Origin: Anaerolinea thermolimosa
Lineage (GTDB): Bacteria; Chloroflexota; Anaerolineae; Anaerolineales; Anaerolineaceae
Length of the DNA: 64,000 nucleotides
Direction of reading: 5' to 3'
NCBI RefSeq assembly: GCF_001050195.2
Contig: NZ_DF967965.1
Span: forward strand, 48,449-112,448
Shown: positions 53,513 through 62,194 of the stretch, one piece after another
Numbering within the stretch: position 1 is the first letter of the stretch
Layout: each line of letters opens with the position of its first letter
The notes under the pieces: generated by a model
Seen by the model: only the letters and a program-made list of their open reading frames with translations
Told to the model about the DNA's origin: nothing
Databases searched by the model: none
Translations under genes and position numbers: made by a program

Positions 53513-54016
53513 TCAGGGGGTGTAGAGCTGAAGCACCCCAACGTCGACGGTCTGGTTGGGAATGACCCGAACCGGCACGGTCACCCCGCTGACCCCGGGA
53601 AGCTCCACCACCACCCGCCGGGTTCCGGCAGGTACCTGCGGCAGGGTAAATTCACCCGAAGGCCCGGTGAAGGTCTGCACGCCATCCAGTCCTTCAACGC
53701 GCACCACCACGTTCATGATGGAAATACCCGCGAAGTTGGTCACCCGTCCAGTGACTGTGCCGGGCGGGCCGACGGGGCGGGATTCGAGGGATTGCACCAT
53801 GCCCAGGATGAGCAAAACAGTGACAAGCACACTGCCCACTGCCGCCCCGCTCAGCCGCAGGGCATGAAAGAGCCGCCTGCGTTGATAGGGTGAAAGCCTG
53901 CGCCGCTCGGGTGGAGTGCTGGCCGAGGTCTCTACCTGTTCGCGGGCGGCCTCACGCAGGGCGCGCAGGTCGTTTTCGTCTGGAATATCAACAGAGGGAG
54001 GTTTTTCGGTGCTCAT
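53513..54016 (-). CDS. Membrane-anchored protein with carboxypeptidase-regulatory-like domain
   Basis: A 167-residue protein: a charged cytoplasmic N-terminus of about 50 residues, one transmembrane helix (AAVGSVLVTVLLILGMV, near 57-75), then an extracytoplasmic beta-sandwich with GTVTGRVTNFAGISIMNVVV and GPSGEFTLPQVPAGTRRVVV, typical of carboxypeptidase regulatory-like folds. The ATG overlaps the stop codon of the pilin-like gene by 4 bp (ATGA), so they are translated together and may form one surface structure. The precise role is not known. Confidence 0.7.
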   Translation of the reverse strand: MSTEKPPSVDIPDENDLRALREAAREQVETSASTPPERRRLSPYQRRRLFHALRLSGAAVGSVLVTVLLILGMVQSLESRPVGPPGTVTGRVTNFAGISIMNVVVRVEGLDGVQTFTGPSGEFTLPQVPAGTRRVVVELPGVSGVTVPVRVIPNQTVDVGVLQLYTP

Positions 54017-54756
54017 GGGTTCGGCTCAATTCGGACGTTATCGATGGCTCCGGCAGAGCCGTTGTTCACTGCCCCCGCCCCGCCGGAGGGAATGGGGCTG
54101 GGGTCGTTATAGCGGATGACCAGGGTGCCATTGAGGCTGACTTCAATCTGGCTGCCGCTCACCTTTACCTGCAGGGCGTTCATCTTTTCGGGGTTAACCC
54201 CAACACTGGCCACGGCCAGTGACGGATACCATACGCCGTTTTGCATTTTGGCCAGCTCAATGATCCCGTTGGTATTGGGGATAATGGCGTAGTAATTCTT
54301 TTCATCCTGAAAGCGCACCACTGCCTGGGTAACCTGACTGGCTGACTTCTTCCCACTTTTGAGGGTGATCAAATCAACCGAGTAGGTATAGTCGGGCAGG
54401 GGAACCTTGACCCAGGCAAGGGAACCCTGCCCGGCGCTCTGGAACAGGCCGTCTTTTACCAGCCAGTTGCCATTGGCGATGTTCCAGTCCAGCCCGGCTT
54501 TATCAAGGAAATCATCCACCAGGGCAATGAAGAAATCACCCGGGGAATCCATGGGGGAGGGGGTTTCTTCCACAATCGGGTTGGGTTCCTCTCCACCAGA
54601 GGTGGGTTGTTGGAACAGGCGCGCCAGGGCGTCACGCACGCCGCCGCCCAGGAACCATAAAGCCAGAATGGTCAGCCCTGCCATTAATAGAATAATCAGG
54701 GCATACTCCAGGACCGATTGGCCTCTTTCGGAGTTCCGAAAATACCTTTGATTCAA
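54013..54756 (-). CDS. Flp/TadE-like pilin segment fused to a lectin-like domain
   Basis: A 247-residue surface protein. Residues 10-36 (ERGQSVLEYALIILLMAGLTIL) match the cleavage-and-helix region of Flp/TadE-type pilins, including the Glu five residues after the expected cleavage position. After a Pro/Glu linker, residues 75-245 form a beta-rich domain (NIANGNWLVKDGLFQSAG, ALQVKVSGSQIEVSLNGTLV, GGAGAVNNGSAGAIDNVRI) like laminin-G/concanavalin-type carbohydrate-binding sandwiches. Flp pilins are normally under 80 residues, so the fusion is unusual. The start is TTG 54756 with GGAAGG upstream. No pilus assembly genes are present in the window. Confidence 0.7.
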   Translation of the reverse strand: MNQRYFRNSERGQSVLEYALIILLMAGLTILALWFLGGGVRDALARLFQQPTSGGEEPNPIVEETPSPMDSPGDFFIALVDDFLDKAGLDWNIANGNWLVKDGLFQSAGQGSLAWVKVPLPDYTYSVDLITLKSGKKSASQVTQAVVRFQDEKNYYAIIPNTNGIIELAKMQNGVWYPSLAVASVGVNPEKMNALQVKVSGSQIEVSLNGTLVIRYNDPSPIPSGGAGAVNNGSAGAIDNVRIEPNP

Positions 54757-54792
54757 TTCCGCTTCCTTCCCAGCCGCATGTTTTTGTTTCTC

Positions 54793-54820
54793 ATTTTAAA
54801 ACAAACAACGGGGGTGTCAA
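54793..54820 (-). promoter_or_regulatory. Strong promoter of the pilin-like operon
   Basis: On the minus strand a perfect TTGACA (54820-54815) and TAAAAT (54798-54793) with 16-bp spacing; predicted start near 54786, thirty bases before the TTG start codon. Confidence 0.75.
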
Positions 54821-54842
54821 CTTACAAATAAGTCAGGAGGTA

Positions 54843-54870
54843 AAACAACAGGCCGCACCGGCGGCCTGTT
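54843..54870 (-). terminator. Intrinsic terminator of icd
   Basis: AACAGGCCGC (54847-54856) pairs with GCGGCCTGTT (54861-54870) around a 4-base loop; on the minus strand GTTTTA follows. Confidence 0.8.
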
Positions 54871-54899
54871 CTGATATGAGACAGCGTCCAGAAACCTTC

Positions 54900-56186
54900 T
54901 CAATCATCCATGTGCCGGATGATGGCCTGCCCGAACTCTGAGCATTTCAACAGGGTGGCGCCTTCCATAAGGCGGTGGAAATCATAGGTAACGGTTTTTG
55001 CCGCAATGGCGCCTTCCATACCGCGAAGGATCAGGTCAGCGGCTTCTGCCCAGCCGAGGTAACGGAGCATCATCTCTCCTGAAAGGATGACCGAACCAGG
55101 GTTGACCATGTCTTTGTCGGCATACTTGGGCGCGGTGCCGTGGGTGGCTTCGAAGACAGCGTGGCCGGTATCGTAGTTGATGTTGCCACCCGGGGCAATG
55201 CCAATTCCCCCCACCTGGGCGGCCAGCGCATCCGAAAGATAGTCGCCGTTCAGATTCATGGTGGCCAACACGTCGAAGTCACGGGCACGGGTGATGGTTT
55301 GCTGGAAGACGATATCGGCAATCACATCCTTGATGAGGAGTTTTCCTTCTTTCAGGGCAGCTTCCTGTTCGGCGTTGGCGGCTTCTTCGCCTTTTTCGGC
55401 GCGGGTGCGCTCCCACTGCGCCCAGGTATAGACCTGCTGGGCAAATTCGGTCTCAGCCAGTTCATAGCCCCAGTTGCGGAAGGCGCCCTCGGTATATTTC
55501 ATGATGTTGCCTTTGTGCACCAGGGTGACGCTCCGGCGTTTGTTTTCCAGTGCATACCGGATGGCCGCCCGCACCAGCCGGAAGGTGCCCTCTCTGGAAA
55601 TCGGCTTGACTCCGAACCCGGCGGTATCGGGGAAACGGATTTTGGCGTATTCCTTGGGAAAATGCTCCTGCAACAGGCGTTTGAAGGCAGCATTGGCCTC
55701 GGTGCCAAATTCAAACTCGATGCCGGTGTAGATATCCTCAGTGTTCTCGCGGAAGATGACCATGTCCACATGTTCGGGGTGCTTTACCGGTGAGGGCACC
55801 CCCGCAAAGTACCGCACCGGGCGGAGACACACGTACAGGTCGAGTTCTTTCCGCAGGGCTACATTCAACGAGCGAAAGCCGCCCCCGATGGGCGTGGTGA
55901 GCGGGCCTTTGATGCCGACCAGGTAGGTACGGAAGGCCTGCACGGTTTCTTCGGGCAGCCATGTGCCCAGCTGGGTAAACGCTTTTTCACCGGCCAGCAC
56001 TTCCATCCAGGCGATGCGCCGCGCCCCATGGTAGGCTTTCTCCACCGCGGCATCGAACACCGCCACCGCCGCCCGCCAGATATCCGGGCCGGTGCCGTCG
56101 CCCATGATGAAGGGGATAATCGGGTTGGATGGCACCTTCAAGGCGCCATTGACCATTTGGATGGGTTCTCCGTTTGGTGTACTCAT
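54900..56186 (-). CDS. icd: NADP-dependent isocitrate dehydrogenase (E. coli type)
   Basis: A 428-residue isocitrate dehydrogenase of the TCA cycle, similar in length and sequence to E. coli Icd (416). It has GDGTGPDIW, the substrate loop [28 protein letters not shown] with the catalytic Tyr, and [15 protein letters not shown] with the catalytic Lys. The cofactor loop [17 protein letters not shown] has the Lys-Tyr pair that selects NADP. ATG 56186 follows AAGGAGG; 63 upstream in-frame codons are rejected. TAAAAT on the minus strand just upstream of the ribosome site may be its -10 box. It has its own terminator. Confidence 0.95.
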   Translation of the reverse strand: MSTPNGEPIQMVNGALKVPSNPIIPFIMGDGTGPDIWRAAVAVFDAAVEKAYHGARRIAWMEVLAGEKAFTQLGTWLPEETVQAFRTYLVGIKGPLTTPIGGGFRSLNVALRKELDLYVCLRPVRYFAGVPSPVKHPEHVDMVIFRENTEDIYTGIEFEFGTEANAAFKRLLQEHFPKEYAKIRFPDTAGFGVKPISREGTFRLVRAAIRYALENKRRSVTLVHKGNIMKYTEGAFRNWGYELAETEFAQQVYTWAQWERTRAEKGEEAANAEQEAALKEGKLLIKDVIADIVFQQTITRARDFDVLATMNLNGDYLSDALAAQVGGIGIAPGGNINYDTGHAVFEATHGTAPKYADKDMVNPGSVILSGEMMLRYLGWAEAADLILRGMEGAIAAKTVTYDFHRLMEGATLLKCSEFGQAIIRHMDD

Positions 56187-56389
56187 GATTCCTCCTTGGT
56201 GGGGTAATTTTATCCCATTTTCTCTTTCCTTTAAGAGGATGGGCTGGTTATAGTTTTTGCCCCTGGGGAGGCGGGTTTCCATGGGTTTTACAGGCTGGCC
56301 TGGCTCTTCAGGGGTTTTGCACCTTGCAGATGTGTTAACTGCATTCTGTGCGGGGGAGATTAAAATAAGAACCATCTGGACAATGGATT

Positions 56390-58891
56390 ATGCCTGACTC
56401 TTCCCGTGTTTTTTTGCCTGCCTGGCAAAAAGTGATGCTCCTTTTCAGCGGGGCGTATCTTTTTGCCAGTGTGGGTATGGTATGGTTTGTTTCACAGCCC
56501 GACCTCAAACGCCTTTTTTCTGATATTCTTGCCCCGCTGGGTGGTCTGGCCTCAGCGGGGGTTCTCTTCTGGGTAGCCTGGAGGCTGAAGCGGCGTTCGC
56601 GCCGCCTGGGACTGGCCTGGGCGGTTTTTGCGGCCGGGGTGCTGATGAGCGGGCTGGGCGAAGTGGCCTGGTCTGTGCTGGAAATGACTTCCGGTGAAAT
56701 CCCGTTCCCATCGATTGCGGACGCCCTCTACCTGTGTAATTATCCTCTCTTCCTTCTGGGGGTGCTCCTCTATCCGCGAAAACCGCTGCGCCTGGCGGAA
56801 GCCATTCAGGGAATTCTGGATGCCGGGGTGGTGATCCTGGGCGGGGTGGTCAGCATTGTGATGTTTGTGCTCACCCCTCTTCAGCAATCGCTCGCCGGGC
56901 AATCGTGGTTTGAACGGGTGGTTTCTCTGACCTACCCGATGGGGGATATTCTGATTTTCTCGGTGGTTATTGTGCTGCTCTACATGCAACCAGCCGATCA
57001 CCGGCGGCTTTCGCTCTCCCTTTTTGCTTTTGGCTTGCTCTTGTATCTGGCGGCTGACCTTGCCTTTGTTTTTCAATCCACGGCAGGGGTGTATCAGACG
57101 GGCGATTTCCTCGATCTTTTATGGAACGTGGCTTACCTGTGCTTTGCGTGGAGCGGACTGCATCTGCTGCTCCCATACAAGGAAAAGCAGGCAGGGTTGG
57201 AGGTAAACTCATTCCTGGGGCGTGGGCTTCAGCACATCGCTTTGCACTGGGACAACTACTTGCCCTATCTCTGGCTGTTCGGGGGGTTCGCCCTGCTCAT
57301 TCCCAGCCATAAAGAACGCATCCCGGTGCAATTTGAGACACTGGTGGCCATGATCGGAGGGATGATTTTCCTGGTCATGATCCGGCAGATTCTCTCTCTC
57401 AAGGACAATATTGACCTCAACCGCCGGCTCAACCACGCGATGGAGATGCTGAGCAGACAGTCGATGGAACTGGTGAAGGCCAACCGTGAGCTGGAAAAGC
57501 AGATCCAGGTGGAGATGGAAACCAAGCAACAGCTCAGTTATGCCGCCACGCACGACCACCTCACCGGGTTGCCCAACCGCACCTTTCTCATGGATTATCT
57601 GAACATTGTCCTGCGGCAGATTTCTTCAGGCTCTGGTGAGACGAGTGCGTTGATGTTTCTGGATTGTGACCGGTTTAAACTGGTCAATGACAGCCTGGGG
57701 CACATTGCCGGAGACGAATTGCTGGTGGCAGTGAGCCAGCGCATTCAGAAATGTCTGCGCAGTTCTGACCTGGTGGCGCGCCTGGGGGGCGATGAATTTG
57801 TCATCCTGCTAATGAATACCAACGGCCTTTCGGGAATCGAAACCGCCGCCCGCCGGATTGTGGAAGCGCTCAGTAAACCTTTCACGTTGAAAGGGCAAGA
57901 GGTTTTCATCGGGGCCAGCATTGGGATCGTCTGGAATTTGAGCCTGTATCAAAACCCTGAGGATGTTCTGCGCGATGCGGATCTGGCCATGTATCGGGCC
58001 AAGGAACGGGGCAGGTCGTGTTACGTCTTCTTTGATCCGGCTCTGCGCGATCGGGCGATTGATCACATCACGCTGGAGGCTGACCTGCGCTATGCGTTGA
58101 GCCGCCAGCAGTTTGAGCTGTATTACCAGCCGATCGTTGAACTGTGCAGTGAGCGCATCGTGGGGCTTGAGGCCCTCCTGCGCTGGAACCATCCCCGGCG
58201 CGGGTTGATTTCACCGGCCAGCTTTATCCCCCTGGCCGAGCAAAGCGGGCAAATTCTCTCCATTGGCGAGTGGGCGCTCGATGAAGCCTGCCGACAATTC
58301 TCGTCCTGGTTGCAGGCGGGGTTGGCTCCCGATGAAAGTTTCGTCAGTGTCAATATTTCCACAGCCCAGTTCCTTGATGTGCGTTTTCATGAAATTGTGC
58401 GTCAAACCCTCCTCAAGTATGGCCTGCAGAGCCATCATCTAAAGCTGGAAGTCACCGAGTCGGTCTTTCTCAATAATGTAGACGCGGTGGTGCATGTGTT
58501 CAACCGGCTGGAAGAGATGGGGGTGGAATGCATGCTGGATGATTTTGGCACCGGCTATTCCTCGCTGGGGTATTTACAGCATTTTTCCATCAAGACGCTC
58601 AAGATCGATCAAAGCTTCATCTGGGCCATTGACCATGCCAGCCGCAACAATCTCATCAGCGCTATCATGGCAGTGGCGAGAGAATTGAAGATGCAGACCA
58701 TTGCTGAGGGCATCGAGACCACCACCCAGCGTGATTTTCTGCAACGCCTGGGATGCACCCTTGCTCAGGGGTATCTTTTCTATCATCCGCTCAAAGCCGG
58801 GCAGGTTGAAGGATTGCTGACCCAGACTCAGCGAACTTTTCCACTTTCCCCTTACGCCGATCCGGCCGGGTGGGCTGAACCCGTGGATTAA
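56390..58891 (+). CDS. Membrane-bound GGDEF-EAL cyclic-di-GMP enzyme
   Basis: An 833-residue protein. The first 310 residues contain about nine hydrophobic helices of an unassigned membrane sensor, then a short coiled coil (about 340-385). The diguanylate cyclase domain begins HDHLTGLPNRTF and has an intact GGDEF motif (about residue 467) with the inhibitory I-site RSSD five residues before it. The phosphodiesterase domain has EALLRW (about 593), VTESVFLNN, DDFGTGYSS, KIDQSF, IAEGIET and AQGYLF, all catalytic positions. Both activities are possible. ATG 56390 has no Shine-Dalgarno site; a GACAAT five bases upstream would suggest a leaderless start, weakly. It is divergent from icd. Confidence 0.93.
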   Translation: MPDSSRVFLPAWQKVMLLFSGAYLFASVGMVWFVSQPDLKRLFSDILAPLGGLASAGVLFWVAWRLKRRSRRLGLAWAVFAAGVLMSGLGEVAWSVLEMTSGEIPFPSIADALYLCNYPLFLLGVLLYPRKPLRLAEAIQGILDAGVVILGGVVSIVMFVLTPLQQSLAGQSWFERVVSLTYPMGDILIFSVVIVLLYMQPADHRRLSLSLFAFGLLLYLAADLAFVFQSTAGVYQTGDFLDLLWNVAYLCFAWSGLHLLLPYKEKQAGLEVNSFLGRGLQHIALHWDNYLPYLWLFGGFALLIPSHKERIPVQFETLVAMIGGMIFLVMIRQILSLKDNIDLNRRLNHAMEMLSRQSMELVKANRELEKQIQVEMETKQQLSYAATHDHLTGLPNRTFLMDYLNIVLRQISSGSGETSALMFLDCDRFKLVNDSLGHIAGDELLVAVSQRIQKCLRSSDLVARLGGDEFVILLMNTNGLSGIETAARRIVEALSKPFTLKGQEVFIGASIGIVWNLSLYQNPEDVLRDADLAMYRAKERGRSCYVFFDPALRDRAIDHITLEADLRYALSRQQFELYYQPIVELCSERIVGLEALLRWNHPRRGLISPASFIPLAEQSGQILSIGEWALDEACRQFSSWLQAGLAPDESFVSVNISTAQFLDVRFHEIVRQTLLKYGLQSHHLKLEVTESVFLNNVDAVVHVFNRLEEMGVECMLDDFGTGYSSLGYLQHFSIKTLKIDQSFIWAIDHASRNNLISAIMAVARELKMQTIAEGIETTTQRDFLQRLGCTLAQGYLFYHPLKAGQVEGLLTQTQRTFPLSPYADPAGWAEPVD

Positions 58892-58975
58892 TTTCCCATC
58901 CTGGCGTTTCTCGCAGAAGGCTGGCTGTGTTATCATAGGTCAGTCTTTCTATTTTTTTCTTTCCGGAGAACGCCC

Positions 58976-59758
58976 ATGCCTTCTTCCCTGCAGCCTGTCC
59001 TCGACTTTATCACCGAGACGGCCTATCTGGCCGGCAGACTCACCCTGGCCTACTTTCAGACGGGTGTTCAGGCCGATTACAAGGCCGACCGAACCCCGGT
59101 GACCCTGGCCGATCGCGCCGCTGAGACTCTCATCCGCAGGCGGATCGAGGAACGCTTTCCGGCAGATACCATCCTGGGCGAAGAATTTGGCCAGTCGGAG
59201 CGACCTTCGGCCAGCCGATGCTGGTTTATTGACCCGATTGACGGGACGAAATCGTTCCTGCGGGGCATTCCCCTGTACGCAGTGCTGATTGGGCTGGAGG
59301 TCGAAGGGCGGGTGGTAGCCGGGGCGGCTTACTTCCCCGCCATGGATGAAATGCTGGCCGCCGCGGATGGCCTGGGTTGCTGGTGGAATGGCCGCCCGGC
59401 GCGGGTTTCTCAGGTGAACCGCCTGGAGGGCGCCTGGGTAACCAGCACTGACCCACTGAGTTTTGATAAAACCGGCAAGCGCGCCGCCTGGGAGCGGCTG
59501 AAACAGGCCGCTTACCACCGTGGGGGGTGGGGAGATGCCTACGGCTACCTGCTGGTGGCCACCGGGCGCGCCGAGGTCATGCTTGACCCGATCATGGAAA
59601 GCTGGGATTGCGCCCCATTCCCGCCCATTTTCCGTGAGGCGGGCGGGTATTTTGGAGACTGGAAAGGTCAGGAGACCATTTACGCCCGCGAGGCGCTGGC
59701 CACCAGCCAGGCTCTTCTACCCGAGGTGCTCGCTCTGCTCAATGCTGAGGCTGACTGA
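58976..59758 (+). CDS. hisN: Histidinol-phosphatase (inositol monophosphatase family)
   Basis: A 260-residue Mg-dependent phosphatase of the inositol monophosphatase fold. Metal ligands are in ILGEEFG and WFIDPIDGTKSF, and the C-terminal ESWDCAP. The segment GGWGDAYGYLLVATGRAEVMLDP is characteristic of the HisN group, which removes phosphate from histidinol phosphate in histidine synthesis. The ATG has CCGGAGAA upstream; TATCAT at about 58934 may be the -10 box. Its 3' end overlaps the convergent MFS gene by 20 bp, with no room for a shared terminator. Confidence 0.88.
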   Translation: MPSSLQPVLDFITETAYLAGRLTLAYFQTGVQADYKADRTPVTLADRAAETLIRRRIEERFPADTILGEEFGQSERPSASRCWFIDPIDGTKSFLRGIPLYAVLIGLEVEGRVVAGAAYFPAMDEMLAAADGLGCWWNGRPARVSQVNRLEGAWVTSTDPLSFDKTGKRAAWERLKQAAYHRGGWGDAYGYLLVATGRAEVMLDPIMESWDCAPFPPIFREAGGYFGDWKGQETIYAREALATSQALLPEVLALLNAEAD

Positions 59759-61184
59759 TGCTGGCGCCGGGTTCTCTTACCTGTGACAGGGCCAGGTTCG
59801 AGAGGAGGAATAATGCTCCCAGAATCGCCAGGAGCAGGGTATAGCCGAACTGATCGGCAATAGGGCCGCCCAGGTATGCTCCCACGGCCCCTGCCCCGGC
59901 CCCGGCCAGGTTGGAAAGCCCCAGTAAAGCCCCTGTCCGGGCGGGTGAAACAAGCCGGGTGCCCAGCGCCCAGCTGGCGGCATAAAACAAACCTACGGCG
60001 GCTCCGAACATTCCCCCGCTGGCATACACCCAGCCGGGAGCAGGCGCCAGGATCACCCCCGCCGTTCCAAGAGCACCCAGCAGGCTGCTCCAGACCACGA
60101 GCGGCTTTTTGGCCATGTGGTCGGCCAGCCAGCCGCCGATCAGCGCCGTGCTGAGGGTAAATATCCCGGCGATGAAAAGAACCCCTGCCACCGGGGCGGC
60201 GGCGTGTTCTCCGCGCCACTGGGGAAATTTTTCCTGAAAGTAAAACAACAGAAACCCCCCGATATTGTTGGAAGCCGTCAGCCACGCCAGGCGGTTAATC
60301 ACCCACCAGGTGAAGGAGTGATTTCCGTCCGAATGAAAGGCTCCGCCCAGGGCCACGCGCAATCCCAGCCAGACGCCTGCTCCCACACTGAGGGCCATCG
60401 CCGCCAGCCCGATCCCGCCACCCGCGATGAACCTGGAGGCACTTCCCGGCCCCTGGATCAGGGAAAGGAGAGCTTTTACCCCGGCTCCGGCTCCCAGAAT
60501 AACCCCGGCGAAGACTGCCGTCATGCCCACCAGGCGGGCCAGGGGCTTCCAGAATGCCCGGGATTCATCCGCTACCCAGGGTTCTTCCGGCACGGTCATG
60601 GTTATCATCATGCAGACCAGCATACATCCCACCAGAACGATCAGCGCCGTCATCATCTGACCCTGAGCGATGAGTCTGCCGGTGACGAGTGCAACGAACA
60701 GAAGTGGCAGGGGAACCTCAAACCATACCTTCACCCCCGAGGCCAATCCGCGATGCTCTTCAGGCACAAGATCGGGGATGAAGCTGAGAGTGGCCACATT
60801 GGAGGCATTTGAGGCAACCATGGAGAGCACATACAGTGTCAGGAGCAGGCTTACCCCTTCTCTGCCCTGTATGCCGGCTAACATCCCCATGCCCAGTAAA
60901 ACGATGCCTTCGAGAATCGTACCGGCGGCGATATAAATCCGCCGCCGACCCCAGCGTGAACGGGTGCGGTCTGAAATCATTCCGAAGAATGCCTGAGCCA
61001 GCAGTCCGGCCAGAAGTGCCCACAGGCGAATCGTCCCATACGTGGCCCCTTTGATGTCTTCTCCCACAAATTGTTGCACAAGCAGAGGCACCACCAGCGG
61101 CGCCAGGGTTTGCGAACGGGCACTTAAGGCAAAGAAATGGATATTGATCCTGACGTAATCCAATCCTTTTAATGAATGCGGCAC
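59739..61184 (-). CDS. MFS transporter (sugar:cation symporter-like)
   Basis: A 481-residue carrier with twelve hydrophobic segments. The loop SDRTRSRWGRRRIYI after helix 2 is like motif A of the major facilitator superfamily in the GPH (glycoside-pentoside-hexuronide) branch. The middle loop is long and the second half repeats the pattern with GGWLADHMAKKPLVVW. The substrate is unknown. The GTG at 61184 is the first start of the frame, with GAGGGAA only two bases upstream; a TTG a few codons later is possible. No regulatory site is visible. It overlaps the 3' end of hisN. Confidence 0.85.
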   Translation of the reverse strand: MPHSLKGLDYVRINIHFFALSARSQTLAPLVVPLLVQQFVGEDIKGATYGTIRLWALLAGLLAQAFFGMISDRTRSRWGRRRIYIAAGTILEGIVLLGMGMLAGIQGREGVSLLLTLYVLSMVASNASNVATLSFIPDLVPEEHRGLASGVKVWFEVPLPLLFVALVTGRLIAQGQMMTALIVLVGCMLVCMMITMTVPEEPWVADESRAFWKPLARLVGMTAVFAGVILGAGAGVKALLSLIQGPGSASRFIAGGGIGLAAMALSVGAGVWLGLRVALGGAFHSDGNHSFTWWVINRLAWLTASNNIGGFLLFYFQEKFPQWRGEHAAAPVAGVLFIAGIFTLSTALIGGWLADHMAKKPLVVWSSLLGALGTAGVILAPAPGWVYASGGMFGAAVGLFYAASWALGTRLVSPARTGALLGLSNLAGAGAGAVGAYLGGPIADQFGYTLLLAILGALFLLSNLALSQVREPGASISQPQH

Positions 61185-61272
61185 GCTTCCCTCGAATGCA
61201 ATAACCCCGAACCGGGCTCATCGATGGTTGTAAATTTTGGCGGGTTGTCTGGATGCCTGCTTGCGCCGGGTT

Positions 61273-61911
61273 TCAGCCGGTGAGCAGGAAATATACCGTT
61301 CGGATGGGAGGAATGAGCAGGGTGCCGAACACATCGATTCCCAGCATGGGCAGGCCAAAAAGAAGAACGAGAAGGATGAGCGGCCCATAAGGGCGGATAC
61401 GCTCCAGGGTTTGTGCCCAGGAGGGGGGAAAGAAATACTCGGCCACTTTATCGCCGTCCAGCGGGGCCAGAGGAATAAGATTGAAAAACGCCAGGATCAG
61501 GTTGAGAAAAATGAACTGGCTGAGAAAGCTGTAAAGGGTGCCTTCAAACCCGCTGCCGAACAGTGGATTGAGCAGGCCCAAACGCAGAGGGATGGCCGCC
61601 AGTGCCGCGAGTAAAAAGTTCGAGAGCGGACCGGCCAGTGAAACCAGCATGTAGGCCGCCGGAGAACGCTTCCCGAGTGCATAAGGATTAACTGGCACCG
61701 GCCTGGCCCAGCCGAACCCGGCAAACACCATCATCAGCGAACCGAGGGGGTCGAGATGGGCCAGAGGGTTGAGAGTAAGCCGTCCGTGCATCCGCGGAGT
61801 GGGGTCGCCGAGGGCATCGGCGGTTTTGGCGTGGGCAAATTCATGAAAGGTCAGAGCAATCACCAGGGTGATGAGACGCGAAAGGAGGGTCAGAGGGTCG
61901 AGGTTAAGCAT
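61273..61911 (-). CDS. Site-2 protease family zinc metallopeptidase
   Basis: A 212-residue membrane protease of family M50. Zinc ligands are HEFAH (residues 23-27) inside the first hydrophobic helix, and the third ligand lies in NLIPLAPLDGDKV. Five to six hydrophobic segments fit the compact SpoIVFB-like rhomboid-sized branch without PDZ domain. Its target, likely a membrane-anchored regulator, is unknown. It is divergent from the DUF951 gene, and the two -10 boxes lie in one inverted repeat (61953-61979). Confidence 0.9.
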   Translation of the reverse strand: MLNLDPLTLLSRLITLVIALTFHEFAHAKTADALGDPTPRMHGRLTLNPLAHLDPLGSLMMVFAGFGWARPVPVNPYALGKRSPAAYMLVSLAGPLSNFLLAALAAIPLRLGLLNPLFGSGFEGTLYSFLSQFIFLNLILAFFNLIPLAPLDGDKVAEYFFPPSWAQTLERIRPYGPLILLVLLFGLPMLGIDVFGTLLIPPIRTVYFLLTG

Positions 61912-61952
61912 GGGAAATCTCTTTTCAGAGGAGCGCCAGTAAAAGGTAAAGA

Positions 61953-61979
61953 GATTATACCATCTCGAATGGTATAATC
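61953..61979. promoter_or_regulatory. Symmetric divergent promoter in an 11-bp inverted repeat
   Basis: GATTATACCAT (61953-61963) and ATGGTATAATC (61969-61979) are perfect inverted copies around CTCGA. Each arm holds a TATAAT: minus strand 61959-61954 for the protease, plus strand 61973-61978 for the DUF951 gene, whose GTG follows six bases later. One regulator or one polymerase could control both directions. Confidence 0.7.
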
Positions 61980-61984
61980 AGTTC

Positions 61985-62194
61985 GTGCTACCCGACCTGA
62001 AACTGGAAGACGTGGTAACCCTGAGGAAACCCCACCCCTGCGGCGGGTATCAATGGAAGGTTGTGCGGCTGGGGGCAGATATTGGTCTGGAGTGTCTTAA
62101 GTGCGGGCGGGTTGTTTTACTCACCCGGCGTGAACTGGCGCGGCGGGCTAAGAAGATCGAACGAGGAGGTGAGCATGAGCCAGCCCGGAGCTGA
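61985..62194 (+). CDS. DUF951 family protein
   Basis: A 69-residue protein of the DUF951 family: [40 protein letters not shown]. The Cys residues in HPCGG and CLKCG suggest a small metal-binding or nucleic-acid-binding beta barrel; the biochemical function of the family is unknown to me. The start is GTG 61985, six bases after TATAAT, so the mRNA has no leader. The 3' end overlaps the start of the glycosyltransferase gene by 20 bp and contains its ribosome site. Confidence 0.88.
   Translation: MLPDLKLEDVVTLRKPHPCGGYQWKVVRLGADIGLECLKCGRVVLLTRRELARRAKKIERGGEHEPARS

Noticed and set aside
56379-56384. GACAAT before the GGDEF-EAL gene as a seventh leaderless promoter
   Set aside because: The first base is wrong for a -10 box, the spacing to ATG is five, and no -35 fits; left out of the leaderless set.
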